This document shows, in pieces, positions 7,608-18,984 of a stretch of DNA of 64,000 nucleotides (positions are counted from its first letter, which is position 1; each line of letters starts with the position of its first letter). The DNA is from Corynebacterium sp. HMSC05H05 (lineage in GTDB: Bacteria > Actinomycetota > Actinomycetes > Mycobacteriales > Mycobacteriaceae): the NCBI RefSeq assembly GCF_001807265.1, contig NZ_KV788388.1, positions 1 through 64,000 of the forward strand, given 5' to 3'. The position numbers and the translations under genes were made by a program. The notes below the pieces were generated by a model. It was not told the origin of the DNA, did no database searches, and was given only the letters and a program-made list of their open reading frames with translations.

Positions 7608-8664
7608 GCTGCGCCTCGACGTCGTCACCATCTTCCCCGAGTACCTCGACCCGCTGCGCCACGCGCTGCTGGGCAAGGCGATCGAGCAGGGGATCCTGTC
7701 GGTGGGCGTGCACGACCTGCGTGACTGGGCCACCGGCAACCACAAGTCCGTGGACGCCCCGCCACTGGGTGGGGGACCGGGCATGGTGATGAAGCCGGAG
7801 GTGTGGGGGCCTGCGCTTGACGACGTTGCCAAAGGCCGCCCCGGAACATCCCTCGACACCGCGGCCGCGCACCGCAACGACAAGCTACGCCACGACGACG
7901 TGCACGAGGTCGCGCCCCGGCCGTACGAAGGCGGCGAGGATAGCAGCAAGCCGCTGCTGCTCGTGCCCACCCCGGCGGGCAAACCCTTCACGCAGCAGGA
8001 CGCGCAGGCATGGTCGCGCGAGGAGCACATCGTCTTTGCCTGCGGGCGCTACGAGGGCATCGACCAGCGCGTCTTCGAAGACGCGGAGGAGCGCTACCGC
8101 GTGCGCGAGGTGTCCATCGGCGACTATGTGCTCATCGGCGGCGAGGTTGCCGTCCTGGTCATCGCGGAGGCGGTCACGCGCCTGATCCCGGGCGTGCTGG
8201 GCAACACGGAAAGCCATGAGGACGACAGCTTCTCCGACGGCCTGCTCGAGGGGCCGAGCTACACCAAGCCGCGTGTGTGGCGCGGGCTTGAGGCGCCGGC
8301 GGTGCTCACCTCCGGCGACCACGCCAAGGTGGAGGCGTGGCGCAGGGAGCAGTCTTTGAAACGCACCCGCGAGGTTCGCCCCGAGCTGCTGGAGCAGACT
8401 CATCTGAGCGAGGACGACCGGTTCATGTTGGACGCACGTGACGTGCTCACGATGGTGAGGGTGGACGGGGCGGAGCGGATCGTCGTAAAGCAATTGCGCA
8501 GAGCCTTGAAGAAGGCCGGGTACCGCGACCCCGAGATCACGCTCGAGGGGACCACGCTCACCGTCGCCGGGCGCACCGCGCTTGCGCTCGAGGAGGCTAC
8601 GCTGGCGGTGGAAAAGGCGCTTCCACCTGGGGCGTATCAGTCTGGCGAGGCTAAAGAGGTTTAA
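7600..8664 (+). CDS. trmD: tRNA (guanine37-N1)-methyltransferase
   Basis: TrmD methylates G37 of tRNAs using S-adenosylmethionine and prevents frameshifting. Family motifs are GGGPGM (57-62), ACGRYEGID (147-155) and SIGDYVLIGGE (172-182), which form the SPOUT knot. At 354 residues it exceeds the usual 230-280. The excess is a hydrophilic insertion at about 78-118 and a C-terminal extension of about 75 residues. ATG 7600 overlaps the end of rimM. Confidence 0.95.
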   Translation: MSKLRLDVVTIFPEYLDPLRHALLGKAIEQGILSVGVHDLRDWATGNHKSVDAPPLGGGPGMVMKPEVWGPALDDVAKGRPGTSLDTAAAHRNDKLRHDDVHEVAPRPYEGGEDSSKPLLLVPTPAGKPFTQQDAQAWSREEHIVFACGRYEGIDQRVFEDAEERYRVREVSIGDYVLIGGEVAVLVIAEAVTRLIPGVLGNTESHEDDSFSDGLLEGPSYTKPRVWRGLEAPAVLTSGDHAKVEAWRREQSLKRTREVRPELLEQTHLSEDDRFMLDARDVLTMVRVDGAERIVVKQLRRALKKAGYRDPEITLEGTTLTVAGRTALALEEATLAVEKALPPGAYQSGEAKEV

Positions 8665-8701
8665 CCTATCTGGTGGGCAATATCACCCAATGAAAATTTA
8701 A

Positions 8702-8712
8702 AGGTCTGACCA
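8702..8712. promoter_or_regulatory. possible GntR/FadR-type operator upstream of the Dcu carrier
   Basis: AGGTCTGACCA contains the palindrome GGT-CTG-ACC and differs at one position from the TnGTnnnACnA pattern bound by LldR-like GntR regulators in corynebacteria. It lies about 48 bp before the carrier start. The inference is from pattern only. Confidence 0.35.
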
Positions 8713-8759
8713 ATCTGGCAATAGACTTGGGTGCGTTACACGCGTACGAAAGGACACCC

Positions 8760-10145
8760 ATGCTCGCGTCAGTGCTTGACCCAACATCCGCGGTCGCCAT
8801 CGTCCTGCAAATCCTGATCATCCTCGGCGCCCTGCTGCTGGGCACCCGCTACGGCGGGCTCGGTCTCGGCCTGATCTCCGGCATCGGGCTCATGCTTATG
8901 GTGTTCGTCTTCGGCCTCGAGCCGGGCGAACCGCCCGTCGGCGTGATGCTCACCATCATCGCCGTGATCGGCTGCGCAGCCACGCTGCAGCAATCGCGCG
9001 GCCTTGAGGTGATGATGCAGCAGGCGGAGAAACTGCTGCGCGCCCACCCGGAGCGAATCACCATCCTCGCCCCGCTGACCACCTGGTTCCTCACCGTGCT
9101 GTGCGGCACGGGACACGTGGTCTACACCATGTTCCCGATCATCGAGGACATCGCGGTGAAAAAGGGCATCCGCCCGGAGCGGCCCATGGCCGTGGCGTCC
9201 ACGTCCGCGCAGATGGGCATCACCGCCTCGCCGGTGTCGGTGGCAACGGTCTCGCTCGCGTCGATCCTGGCGGAAAACGCCGGTGTGATTGATAAGGCGT
9301 ACTCCATCCCGCAGATCCTCATGGTCGCCATCCCGGCGTCGCTGTCCGGCGTCATCCTGGCCGCGCTGTGGTCGCTGCGCCGCGGCAAGGACCTGGATAA
9401 GGACCCGGTGTTCCAGGAGCGCATGCAGGACCCGGCGTTTGCAGAGTCCATTAACCAGTCCAGCCACTCGCTTTTGGACGAGGTCTTCCCGCGATCTGCC
9501 CGCAACGCCGTCTGGGTCTTCCTCGGCGCCATCGCCTTCGTGGTGGTGCTTGGCGCGTTCGAGGGGTTGCGCCCCGCCTTCGACGACGGCGAGGGCGGCA
9601 TGAAGCCGCTGTCGATGAACCTGGCCATCCAGATGGTGATGCTGTTCGCCGGCGCGATCATCCTGCTGTTTTGCAAGGTGGACCACAAGAAGATCGCCTC
9701 GACTCCGGTGTTCAAGGCCGGCATGACGGCGGTGTTCTCCGTCTTCGGTGTGGCCTGGATGGCGGACACGTTCTTCGCGGCGCATATCGACCAACTCGAG
9801 TCCAGCCTGGGATCTGTTGTGGAGGCCGCGCCGTGGGCGTATGCGATCGTGCTGCTCATCGTGTCCAAGCTGGTCAACTCGCAGGCCGCCGCGCTGGTCG
9901 CAATCGCCCCGATCGGCCTGGCGCTGGGCATCGACCCGAAGATCATCGTCGGCTTCTACGGCGCGGCCTACGGCTACTGGATCCTGCCGACCTACCCGTC
10001 CGACCTGGCCTGCATCGGCTTCGACCGCACAGGCACCACGCGGATTGGCAAGTTCGTGATCAACCACTCCTTCCTCATCCCGGGCGCGATTTCGGTGTTT
10101 ACCTCGTGTGTGGTGGGTTCGCTGCTGGCGCAGGTGCTGCTGTAA
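8760..10145 (+). CDS. anaerobic C4-dicarboxylate carrier of the Dcu family
   Basis: A 461-residue polytopic membrane protein with at least ten hydrophobic segments, similar to DcuA/DcuB exchangers that take up fumarate, malate or aspartate and export succinate. Recognisable segments are GTRYGGLGLG near the N-terminus, the central ASTSAQMGITASPVSVA and a late VGFYGAAYGYWILPTYPSD. I chose ATG 8760 after a GAAAGGA ribosome-binding site. It appears to be a single gene, with tex starting 36 bp later from its own promoter. Exact substrate preference is not visible. Confidence 0.87.
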   Translation: MLASVLDPTSAVAIVLQILIILGALLLGTRYGGLGLGLISGIGLMLMVFVFGLEPGEPPVGVMLTIIAVIGCAATLQQSRGLEVMMQQAEKLLRAHPERITILAPLTTWFLTVLCGTGHVVYTMFPIIEDIAVKKGIRPERPMAVASTSAQMGITASPVSVATVSLASILAENAGVIDKAYSIPQILMVAIPASLSGVILAALWSLRRGKDLDKDPVFQERMQDPAFAESINQSSHSLLDEVFPRSARNAVWVFLGAIAFVVVLGAFEGLRPAFDDGEGGMKPLSMNLAIQMVMLFAGAIILLFCKVDHKKIASTPVFKAGMTAVFSVFGVAWMADTFFAAHIDQLESSLGSVVEAAPWAYAIVLLIVSKLVNSQAAALVAIAPIGLALGIDPKIIVGFYGAAYGYWILPTYPSDLACIGFDRTGTTRIGKFVINHSFLIPGAISVFTSCVVGSLLAQVLL

Positions 10146-10181
10146 AACTGGCGCAACACAGGCGCGACTAGACTCGCCCGA

Positions 10182-12470
<2,289 letters not shown>

Positions 12471-12584
12471 CCGGCGCATATGTAAAATGCTGCAGGTTCT
12501 TGTAATCGACATGAACCGGCCGAGCGCCCCAGAAGGGGAAGTGCCGCCAGGGTCCTCTGTCCGAACACGTAAAGGATTGCTTTC

Positions 12585-12932
12585 ATGAGCAACGGCATCA
12601 TTGATCTTGTTGACGCAGGCCAGCTGCGCGACGACATCCCGGACTTCCGCCCGGGCGACACCCTCGACGTCCACGTCAAGGTTATCGAGGGTTCTGTGAC
12701 CCGTACCCAGGTCTTCACCGGCTTTGTGGTCCGCCGCCAGGGCGACGGCATCCGCGAGACCTTCACCGTGCGCAAGGTTTCCTTCGGTATCGCGGTTGAG
12801 CGTACCTTCCCGGTGCACTCCCCGAACATCGAGAAGATCGAGGTTGTGCGCAAGGGCGACGTCCGCCGCGCCAAGCTGTACTACATGCGCAACCTGCGCG
12901 GCAAGGCTGCCCGCATCAAGGAGCGCCGCTAG
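12585..12932 (+). CDS. rplS: 50S ribosomal protein L19
   Basis: L19 lies at the 30S-50S interface. The 115-residue length is normal and the conserved [20 protein letters not shown] stretch is present. The 114-bp gap after tex and the 5' leader suggest an independent promoter. A strong terminator lies 12 bp after the stop. Confidence 0.97.
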   Translation: MSNGIIDLVDAGQLRDDIPDFRPGDTLDVHVKVIEGSVTRTQVFTGFVVRRQGDGIRETFTVRKVSFGIAVERTFPVHSPNIEKIEVVRKGDVRRAKLYYMRNLRGKAARIKERR

Positions 12933-12944
12933 TTTCAGCGCGTT

Positions 12945-12982
12945 AAAGTGCCCCGTCCGAGTCAGCTCGGGCGGGGCACTTT
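12945..12982 (+). terminator. rho-independent terminator of rplS
   Basis: A long GC-rich hairpin (AAAGTGCCCCG.../...CGGGGCACTTT) follows rplS. The downstream T-tract is weak. It sits just upstream of the lepB promoter, so lepB is a separate unit. Confidence 0.85.
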
Positions 12983-13019
12983 GCTTGTCGACGGCGCCCG
13001 CGGTGCTAACGTATCCCGG

Positions 13020-13853
13020 GTGACCAACGTGAACGGACCCGCAGGCGAGCCTTCCGCACCGAAGCCTGCACAGCCCCACAACCCGTACGCCGCCGAGCCG
13101 CGTTATGAGGCAGCCCCGGTGGCGCAACGCCCGGCCGCGGACGAGCCAGAGGAGAAAAAGGAGCTTCCCTGGTACGTGGAGATCCCGGTCGTGGTCGTGC
13201 TGACGCTGCTGATCATGTTTGTGATCCAGACGTTCATCGGCCGCCTCTACGTCATCCCGTCCGCCTCCATGGAGCCGACCTTGCACGGCGAATCCGGCTC
13301 CGGCGACCGCATCTTCGTGGAGAAGGTCAGCTACTACTTCTCCGACCCGGAGCCGGGCGACGTGATTGTCTTCGCCGGCACCGACTCATGGAACACCGGC
13401 TTCGATTCCAACCGTTCCTCCAACCCGGTTGTGCGCGGCATGCAGGAGGTCGGTTCCTGGGTAGGCCTGGTACCGAAGGACGAGAACACCCTGGTTAAGC
13501 GCATCATCGCCACCGGCGGTCAGACCGTGTCCTGCCAGGCGGGGGACCCGGCGATCATGGTGGACGGCAAGCCGATCGACCAGTCCTACACCTTGCAGCC
13601 AAACTTCTACCCGGTGGATGAATCCACGGGCTCGGACGCGTGCGGCGGTCCCTTCTTCGGTCCGGTGACTGTGCCGGAGGGCAACTACTTCATGATGGGC
13701 GACAACCGCACCAACTCCCTGGACTCGCGCGCGCACATGGGCGACCAGTTCCAGGGCACCATCCCTGAGGAGAACATCCGCGGCAAGGTCAAGGCCGTGG
13801 TCTTCCCGGTCAACCGCATGCAGGGCGTGAGCGACCCGGACATCCAGCAGTAG
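13020..13853 (+). CDS. lepB: signal peptidase I
   Basis: Membrane-bound serine protease that removes signal peptides from exported proteins. The 277-residue protein has a Pro/Ala-rich cytoplasmic N-terminus, one membrane segment (about 52-70), the nucleophile Ser83 in SASMEP and the general-base Lys160 in [11 protein letters not shown] late [11 protein letters not shown] box completes the family signature. I chose GTG 13020 because a TAACGT box ends 7 nt upstream (leaderless). An earlier in-frame start would lie inside the rplS terminator. rnhB starts 4 bp after the stop. Confidence 0.95.
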   Translation: MTNVNGPAGEPSAPKPAQPHNPYAAEPRYEAAPVAQRPAADEPEEKKELPWYVEIPVVVVLTLLIMFVIQTFIGRLYVIPSASMEPTLHGESGSGDRIFVEKVSYYFSDPEPGDVIVFAGTDSWNTGFDSNRSSNPVVRGMQEVGSWVGLVPKDENTLVKRIIATGGQTVSCQAGDPAIMVDGKPIDQSYTLQPNFYPVDESTGSDACGGPFFGPVTVPEGNYFMMGDNRTNSLDSRAHMGDQFQGTIPEENIRGKVKAVVFPVNRMQGVSDPDIQQ

Positions 13854-13857
13854 GCCC

Positions 13858-14514
13858 GTGCGGCGCTTGAAGCAGCTGCGCACCTACGAGGTCGCCCTGG
13901 ACAAGGCGGGCTTCGGCCCGGTGGCGGGAGTGGACGAGGCTGGCCGGGGCGCCTGTTTCGGCCCCATCACCATCGCCGCGTGCGTGCTGCCGACGCAACC
14001 TCAGCCTGCGCTGGAGGAGTTGACGGACTCCAAGAAGCTCACCGCCCGCAAGCGCGATGTGCTGTTCGACGCTGTCAAAGACGTCGCGGTGGCGTATTCC
14101 GTGGTGCACATTCCCGCCCGTGATATTGACCGGCGCGGTATCCAGCATGCCAACATTGACGGCGCGCGCCGCGCCGTTGCGGGGCTTTCAGTGCAGCCGG
14201 GCTATGTGCTTATCGACGCATTCCGCGTCCCCGGCCTGCCCTCACCCCAACTGCCGGTGGTGGGAGGCGATTACACCGCCCGCTGCATCGCCGCGGCGAG
14301 CGTGCTTGCGAAGGTGAGCCGGGACCGGCTGGTGTGCGAGATGGCACAGAAGTTTCCCCAGTACGGGCTGGAGGGCCACAAGGGCTATTCCACGAAGGTG
14401 CACATGGACGCGGTGCGCCGCCACGGCGCGAGCCCCGAGCACCGTTATAGTTATGCGAACGTCAGGGACGCTGACGACTTCTATTGGCAGTCCAGCAAGA
14501 AGGGGCAGGCATGA
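13858..14514 (+). CDS. rnhB: ribonuclease HII
   Basis: Cleaves the RNA strand of RNA/DNA hybrids and misincorporated ribonucleotides. The 218-residue protein carries the RNase HII signature VDEAGRG with metal ligands Asp26 and Glu27. It begins with GTG four bases after lepB and overlaps the DUF2469 gene by an ATGA, so lepB-rnhB-DUF2469 form an operon. Confidence 0.95.
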   Translation: MRRLKQLRTYEVALDKAGFGPVAGVDEAGRGACFGPITIAACVLPTQPQPALEELTDSKKLTARKRDVLFDAVKDVAVAYSVVHIPARDIDRRGIQHANIDGARRAVAGLSVQPGYVLIDAFRVPGLPSPQLPVVGGDYTARCIAAASVLAKVSRDRLVCEMAQKFPQYGLEGHKGYSTKVHMDAVRRHGASPEHRYSYANVRDADDFYWQSSKKGQA

Positions 14515-14816
14515 GCGCCGAGGATCTTGACAACTACGAGGCTGACGTCGAGCTTTCCCTCTACCGCGAGTACCGGGACGTGGCCAGCCAGTTCTCCTAC
14601 GTGGTGGAAACGGAGCGCCGGTTCTACCTGGCCAACGGCGTCAAGCTCATCCCGCACACCGACGGCGGCGACGTCTACTACGAGGTGCTGATGTCGGACG
14701 CGTGGGTGTGGGACATGTACCGCGCGGTGCGTTTTGTGCGCTACGTGCGCGTGATCACCTACAAGGACGTCAACATCGAGGAGCTGGACAAACCCGATCT
14801 GACCTTCCCGGAGTAG
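14511..14816 (+). CDS. DUF2469 family protein
   Basis: A 101-residue protein of an actinobacterial family of unknown function that usually sits directly behind rnhB. It is acidic and rich in Tyr and Asp ([20 protein letters not shown] near the start), with no membrane segment. ATG 14511 overlaps the rnhB stop. A 16-bp inverted repeat follows 15 bp after the stop. Confidence 0.9.
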   Translation: MSAEDLDNYEADVELSLYREYRDVASQFSYVVETERRFYLANGVKLIPHTDGGDVYYEVLMSDAWVWDMYRAVRFVRYVRVITYKDVNIEELDKPDLTFPE

Positions 14817-14831
14817 GGCTGCGGTAAGCCG

Positions 14832-14911
14832 TTTGTAAAACTCGGCGTGCCGCGCTTTGCGTCAGACATTCACCTGGCCAAATACCGGTGCTGTCGCCGA
14901 GTTTTACAAAA
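14832..14911. repeat. 16-bp perfect inverted repeat with a 48-nt loop
   Basis: Arms 14832-14847 (TTTGTAAAACTCGGCG) and 14896-14911 are exact reverse complements separated by 48 nt. There is no T-run after the right arm, so a simple terminator is not supported. It lies between the DUF2469 gene and yraN. A geometrically similar pair occurs at 43073-43149. Confidence 0.8.
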
Positions 14912-14996
14912 CTGCCCGCGCCATGGAACCGCGGCGGGGCCGTCCACGTCTGATAGAGGACCGACATTTGGGAACTCTATGAAATGGGGAGGCACC

Positions 14997-15377
14997 GTGC
15001 AGGTGAATTATCAGGACCAGTGGGAGCTGGGCAGGGCAGGCGAGCACGCCGCCATCAGGTGGTACGAGGACGAGGGCTACACCCTCTTGGGCCACCGGCA
15101 ACGCATGCGGGCGGGCGAAATCGACGCCGTTGTTGAGGACGAGGACGGTACCGTCGTCTTCGTGGAGGTGAAGTCCCGCCGCGGCACCGCGTTCGGTGCC
15201 GCGGAGGCGGTGACCACGAAGAAGCTCAACACCATGCGCCGGTGCGCGGCGCAGTGGCTGGACAAGCACGTGCAGGGCCAGTACTGCCCGATGCGCTTCG
15301 ACGTGGTCGAGGTGGTCTTCGACGGCGAGGATTACATCTTGCGCCGGTTCCCGGGGGTGGAAGATGGCGCTTGCTAG
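14997..15377 (+). CDS. yraN: YraN (UPF0102) endonuclease-fold protein
   Basis: A 126-residue member of the UPF0102 family with a Holliday-junction-resolvase-like nuclease fold. Expected residues are visible: an early Glu (GRAGEHAA), Asp in GEIDAVVED and the E-x-K of FVEVKSRRG. GTG 14997 follows GGAGG at 14988-14992. GTG 15003, two codons later, has better spacing and is the alternative start. The 3' end overlaps the comM-like gene by 14 nt, and yraN-comM-dprA form an operon. Confidence 0.88.
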   Translation: MQVNYQDQWELGRAGEHAAIRWYEDEGYTLLGHRQRMRAGEIDAVVEDEDGTVVFVEVKSRRGTAFGAAEAVTTKKLNTMRRCAAQWLDKHVQGQYCPMRFDVVEVVFDGEDYILRRFPGVEDGAC

Positions 15378-16890
15378 CACGATGAGCGCGACCGTGGAGG
15401 GGGTCACCGCCCGCCTGGTCACGGTGGAGGCCAACGTTGGCCCCGGTTTGCCCGGCATGCACATGGTGGGCCTGGGAGACGCGGCGGTCAAAGAGTCGCG
15501 CGAGCGTATCCGCACCGCGATTTCGAATTCTTCCCTGCCGTGGCCGCGCACGAAGATCATGGTGTCGCTCTCGCCCGCGCACCTGCCCAAGGCCGGATCG
15601 CACTTCGACCTACCCATAGCGCTGGCGGTGCTGGGCAGCCTGGACCCGCGGGTGGAGCGCAGGCTCGCATCCACCATGTTCTGCGGGGAGCTTGCGCTGG
15701 ACGGAACTTTGCGACGGGCCGAAGGCGTGCTGCCGATGCTCATCGCAGCATTCGACGCGGCAGACCCAATCCGCACCGTCGTCGTGCCCAGGGCCAACGC
15801 CGCGGAGGCTGCGCTGCTGGACCGCCGGGAGGTGCTGGTGGCGGATTCGCTTGCGCAGGTGTGGCAGTGGATCACCGGCGAGGCGGAGTTGGAGCCCGCC
15901 ACAGCGCCAGAAGCAGCCGCGCCGCAGCGTGCGGTGCCGGATTTCCAGGACCTGGCCGGGATGTCCGAGGAGCGCGAGGCGCTCGAGGTGGCCGCGGCCG
16001 GCGGGCACCACGTGATGATGATCGGCCCGCCGGGCTCGGGAAAATCCATGCTGGCGGAGCGGATCCCGTCGATCCTGCCGTCAATGGATGTGCAGGAGAT
16101 GGTCGAGGTCACAGCCATCCATTCCGCGGCGGGGGTCTCCGGAGGCGGGGTAGTGACAACGCGCCCGTTCATCGCCCCGCACCCCTCGCTGACGCGTGCG
16201 GCGCTGATCGGCGGGGGAGGCGGCACCCCGACCCCAGGCGTGGTCAGCCAAGCGCACCGCGGGGTGCTGTTTTTGGACGAAGCCTCCGAGATCCCGGCGC
16301 CGGTACTCGACGCGCTGCGCATCCCGCTGGAAAAACGCGAGGTGCGGCTGACGCGCGCGAGAAGGGAAGTGGTCTACCCGGCGGATTTCCAGCTGGTGCT
16401 CGCGGCGAACCCGTGTGCGTGCCAGCGGATCAAGGGGCAGTGCTCGTGCAAGTCCCCGCAGCGGGCACGGCACTTGAGCAACGTCTCCGGCCCGTTGAAG
16501 GACCGGCTGGACGTGTTTGTGACCACCTCTGGCGACGCGGCGGTGCTCAGTCCGAGGGATGCGGAGCCGTCGAGAAGCATCGCCCAACGCGTGGCGGCCG
16601 CCCGCGAGCGCGCCGCGGCCCGGTGGGCGAAGGCGGGCTGCGACGAGGACGTCAACGGGCGCGTGCCGGCGACCTTGATTCGCAGGCATTTTCCCGCCAA
16701 GGAGGCGGCGATGGCGATGCTGCAGGCGGAGCTGATCCACGGCAAGATCACGCAGCGCGGGGTGGATAAATGCTTGAAGCTGGCCTGGACGCTCGCGGAC
16801 CTAGAAGAGATGGACCAGCCGGACATCCACCACACCTACCGCGCGGTAGAGATGCGCGAGCACCAGCTGCAGCGCGCGGAGGTGGCGTAG
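15364..16890 (+). CDS. comM: ComM/YifB-like magnesium-chelatase-related AAA+ ATPase
   Basis: A 508-residue protein of the YifB/ComM family, hexameric ATPases implicated in branch migration during natural transformation. An N-terminal ChlI/Lon-protease-like fold domain (about 1-175) precedes an AAA+ module with Walker A GPPGSGKS (221-228), Walker B FLDE (Asp305-Glu306) and a Cys cluster (NPCACQRIKGQCSC). A C-terminal Mg-chelatase domain follows. dprA starts immediately after its stop. The gene is conserved in species not known to be competent, so its role here is inferred. Confidence 0.92.
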   Translation: MALASTMSATVEGVTARLVTVEANVGPGLPGMHMVGLGDAAVKESRERIRTAISNSSLPWPRTKIMVSLSPAHLPKAGSHFDLPIALAVLGSLDPRVERRLASTMFCGELALDGTLRRAEGVLPMLIAAFDAADPIRTVVVPRANAAEAALLDRREVLVADSLAQVWQWITGEAELEPATAPEAAAPQRAVPDFQDLAGMSEEREALEVAAAGGHHVMMIGPPGSGKSMLAERIPSILPSMDVQEMVEVTAIHSAAGVSGGGVVTTRPFIAPHPSLTRAALIGGGGGTPTPGVVSQAHRGVLFLDEASEIPAPVLDALRIPLEKREVRLTRARREVVYPADFQLVLAANPCACQRIKGQCSCKSPQRARHLSNVSGPLKDRLDVFVTTSGDAAVLSPRDAEPSRSIAQRVAAARERAAARWAKAGCDEDVNGRVPATLIRRHFPAKEAAMAMLQAELIHGKITQRGVDKCLKLAWTLADLEEMDQPDIHHTYRAVEMREHQLQRAEVA

Positions 16891-18066
16891 ATGTCTTCCC
16901 TGGAATCCTGGGCCTATCTCTCGCGAGTGGTGGAGGGGCCGTCGCATCACATCCAAGCGCTGCTTCAGATGGGCAAGACCGCAGACGAGATCGCCGAGGG
17001 CGTGCGCACCCGTGCCACCTGGATCGGCGGCCTGCTGTCGCAGACCGAGAACCGATTCACCTGGGACCGCCCAGCCGCAGACCTCGAGTTCGCGGCGGAA
17101 CTCGGCTACACGCTGCTCACCCCGGAGTCGCCGCACTGGCCAGCGGAGGCGATTGCGTGCTCGTTCGGCCGCCAGCAGACGGGGGCGGCGAGCAAGGCCA
17201 GCCACCAGCCGGACGGTATCGCGCCGCACGCGCTGTGGGTTGCGGGAAACACCAACCTGCCAGGGCTGTTCGCCCAGTCCGTGGGCGTGGTGGGCACCCG
17301 CCACGCCACCAAGTACGGACACATGGCGACAAAGGATTTGGTCGCCGGCCTGGGCGGGCATAACTACACGGTGGTCTCCGGCGGCGCGCTGGGCATCGAT
17401 ACGGTCGCCCACACAACAGCCATGGACGTGAACACCCCGACCGTGGCGGTGGCGGCCTGCGGGCCCGGCGAGCACTACCCGCGCTCCAACAAGGCGCTCT
17501 TCGAGCGGGTGGAGGCCACGGGAGGTGCTTTAGTCACTGAATATCCGCCCTCTGTCACGCCGGACAGGCACCGCTTCCTCACCAGAAACCGCCTCGTGGC
17601 TGCACTCACGCTTGGCACCGTGCTAGTGGAAGCACCGTTTCGCTCCGGGGCCTTGAACACCCTGAAGTGGGTCAACGTGTTCAACCGAACGGCAATGGCG
17701 GTGCCGGGGCCGGTCACGGACGCCCAGTCCCTCGGCGCGAACCTGGCCATCCAGAACAACGAGGCTGAGATGGTGCTCAACGCCGGCCAGATCCACGAGC
17801 AGCTCTCCGCCGTCGGCGAGTACAGCGCCGAGGAACAGATGGAGATGCAGTACCCACCGAGCGTGACCCAGCAGCTCTCCCGCAACGAGCTGCGCATTTA
17901 CGACGCATTGCCGCCCGCCGGCCGCACCGGCCGGGAAGCCGAGGCCGTGGCGGCGGATTCGGGGCTCTCCATCGCGCTGACGGTGCACATCCTGATGGAC
18001 CTGTCCAAGCGCGGGCTGGTGGAGCGCGACAAGCGGCTCTGGTCGCGGGTGGAGCAGCCCGAGTAA
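16891..18066 (+). CDS. dprA: DNA-processing protein DprA
   Basis: DprA protects incoming single-stranded DNA and loads RecA. The 391-residue protein has a Rossmann-like core with GVVGTRHATKYG, the VVSGGALGIDTVAH loop that binds DNA, and EYPPSVTPDRHRFLTRNR. A C-terminal winged-helix (about 325-388) is present. ATG begins directly after the comM-like stop. The next gene, xerC, has its own leaderless promoter 25 bp downstream. Confidence 0.94.
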   Translation: MSSLESWAYLSRVVEGPSHHIQALLQMGKTADEIAEGVRTRATWIGGLLSQTENRFTWDRPAADLEFAAELGYTLLTPESPHWPAEAIACSFGRQQTGAASKASHQPDGIAPHALWVAGNTNLPGLFAQSVGVVGTRHATKYGHMATKDLVAGLGGHNYTVVSGGALGIDTVAHTTAMDVNTPTVAVAACGPGEHYPRSNKALFERVEATGGALVTEYPPSVTPDRHRFLTRNRLVAALTLGTVLVEAPFRSGALNTLKWVNVFNRTAMAVPGPVTDAQSLGANLAIQNNEAEMVLNAGQIHEQLSAVGEYSAEEQMEMQYPPSVTQQLSRNELRIYDALPPAGRTGREAEAVAADSGLSIALTVHILMDLSKRGLVERDKRLWSRVEQPE

Positions 18067-18090
18067 GAAAAGCGAGTACACTGCCGTGAC

Positions 18091-18984
18091 ATGAGTGAAC
18101 AGCTGGGACAAGTGCAGGCGGCGGTGGCGGACTTCGCCGACTACGCCGAACTTGTCCTCGGCCGTTCCCCGAACACGGTCAAGGGCTACGTCGCGGACCT
18201 GAACGGACTTAAGGGCTACGCGGACACTTTTGAGGCGTTCACCCTCGACGCGCTGCGGCGCTGGCTGGCGGACGCGATGAGCGCTGGCAAGAGCCGCGCC
18301 ACGCTCGCGCGCCGCACCGCTGCCGCCCGCGCCTTTTCCACCTGGGCCTACCGCCAGGGCTACATCACCACCGACGCCGCGGCACGGCTGAAGGCCCCCA
18401 AGGTCAACCGCCCGCTGCCCACGGTGGTCAAAGGCGAGCGCGCCGGGGAGCTCGTGGAGGCGGGCACGGCCGACGACGCCCACCGGGCCGAGTATCTGCG
18501 CGACCGCGCCATGCTCGAGCTGCTCTACGCCACCGGCATCCGCGTCGGGGAGCTGACGGGCCTCAACCTCGGCGACGTGGACTTGGCCCGCGGTCTCGCT
18601 CACGTCACCGGCAAGGGCAACAAGCAACGCGTCGTGCCGTTCGGCGACGAAGCTGCGGCGGCCGTGTCCGAGTGGCTGGAGTTCGGCCGCGCAGAACTCG
18701 CGGGCGACACGCAGGCGATGTTCGTCGGCTCCCGCGGCGGGCGTATCGACCAGCGCCAGGTGCGCCGCATCGTCGAGCGCGCCGGGCAGCGCGCCGGGGT
18801 GGAGCACGTCAGCCCCCACACGCTGCGCCACACCACCGCCACCCACATGCTCGAAGGCGGGGCGGACCTGCGCGTGGTCCAGGAAATGCTCGGCCACACC
18901 AGCCTGCAAACCACGCAGATCTACACCCACGTCTCCGCGCAGCGGCTCAAGCGCGTCTACGACCAGGCGCACCCGCGCGCGTAG
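18091..18984 (+). CDS. xerC: tyrosine recombinase XerC
   Basis: A 297-residue tyrosine recombinase of the XerC/XerD type that resolves chromosome dimers at dif. The SAM-like DNA-binding domain (about 8-100) is followed by the catalytic domain with Arg151, Lys175, His243, Arg246, His269 and nucleophile Tyr278. Context (dprA before, rpsB beyond) matches actinobacterial xerC rather than a phage integrase. A TACACT box ends 8 nt before ATG. The last 38 bp overlap the convergent M23 peptidase gene. Confidence 0.93.
   Translation: MSEQLGQVQAAVADFADYAELVLGRSPNTVKGYVADLNGLKGYADTFEAFTLDALRRWLADAMSAGKSRATLARRTAAARAFSTWAYRQGYITTDAAARLKAPKVNRPLPTVVKGERAGELVEAGTADDAHRAEYLRDRAMLELLYATGIRVGELTGLNLGDVDLARGLAHVTGKGNKQRVVPFGDEAAAAVSEWLEFGRAELAGDTQAMFVGSRGGRIDQRQVRRIVERAGQRAGVEHVSPHTLRHTTATHMLEGGADLRVVQEMLGHTSLQTTQIYTHVSAQRLKRVYDQAHPRA

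Noticed and set aside
18091-18984. Tyrosine recombinase as evidence of a prophage or integrative element
   Set aside because: Its length, catalytic layout and position between dprA and rpsB match chromosomal XerC. No phage genes or tRNA attachment site are nearby.
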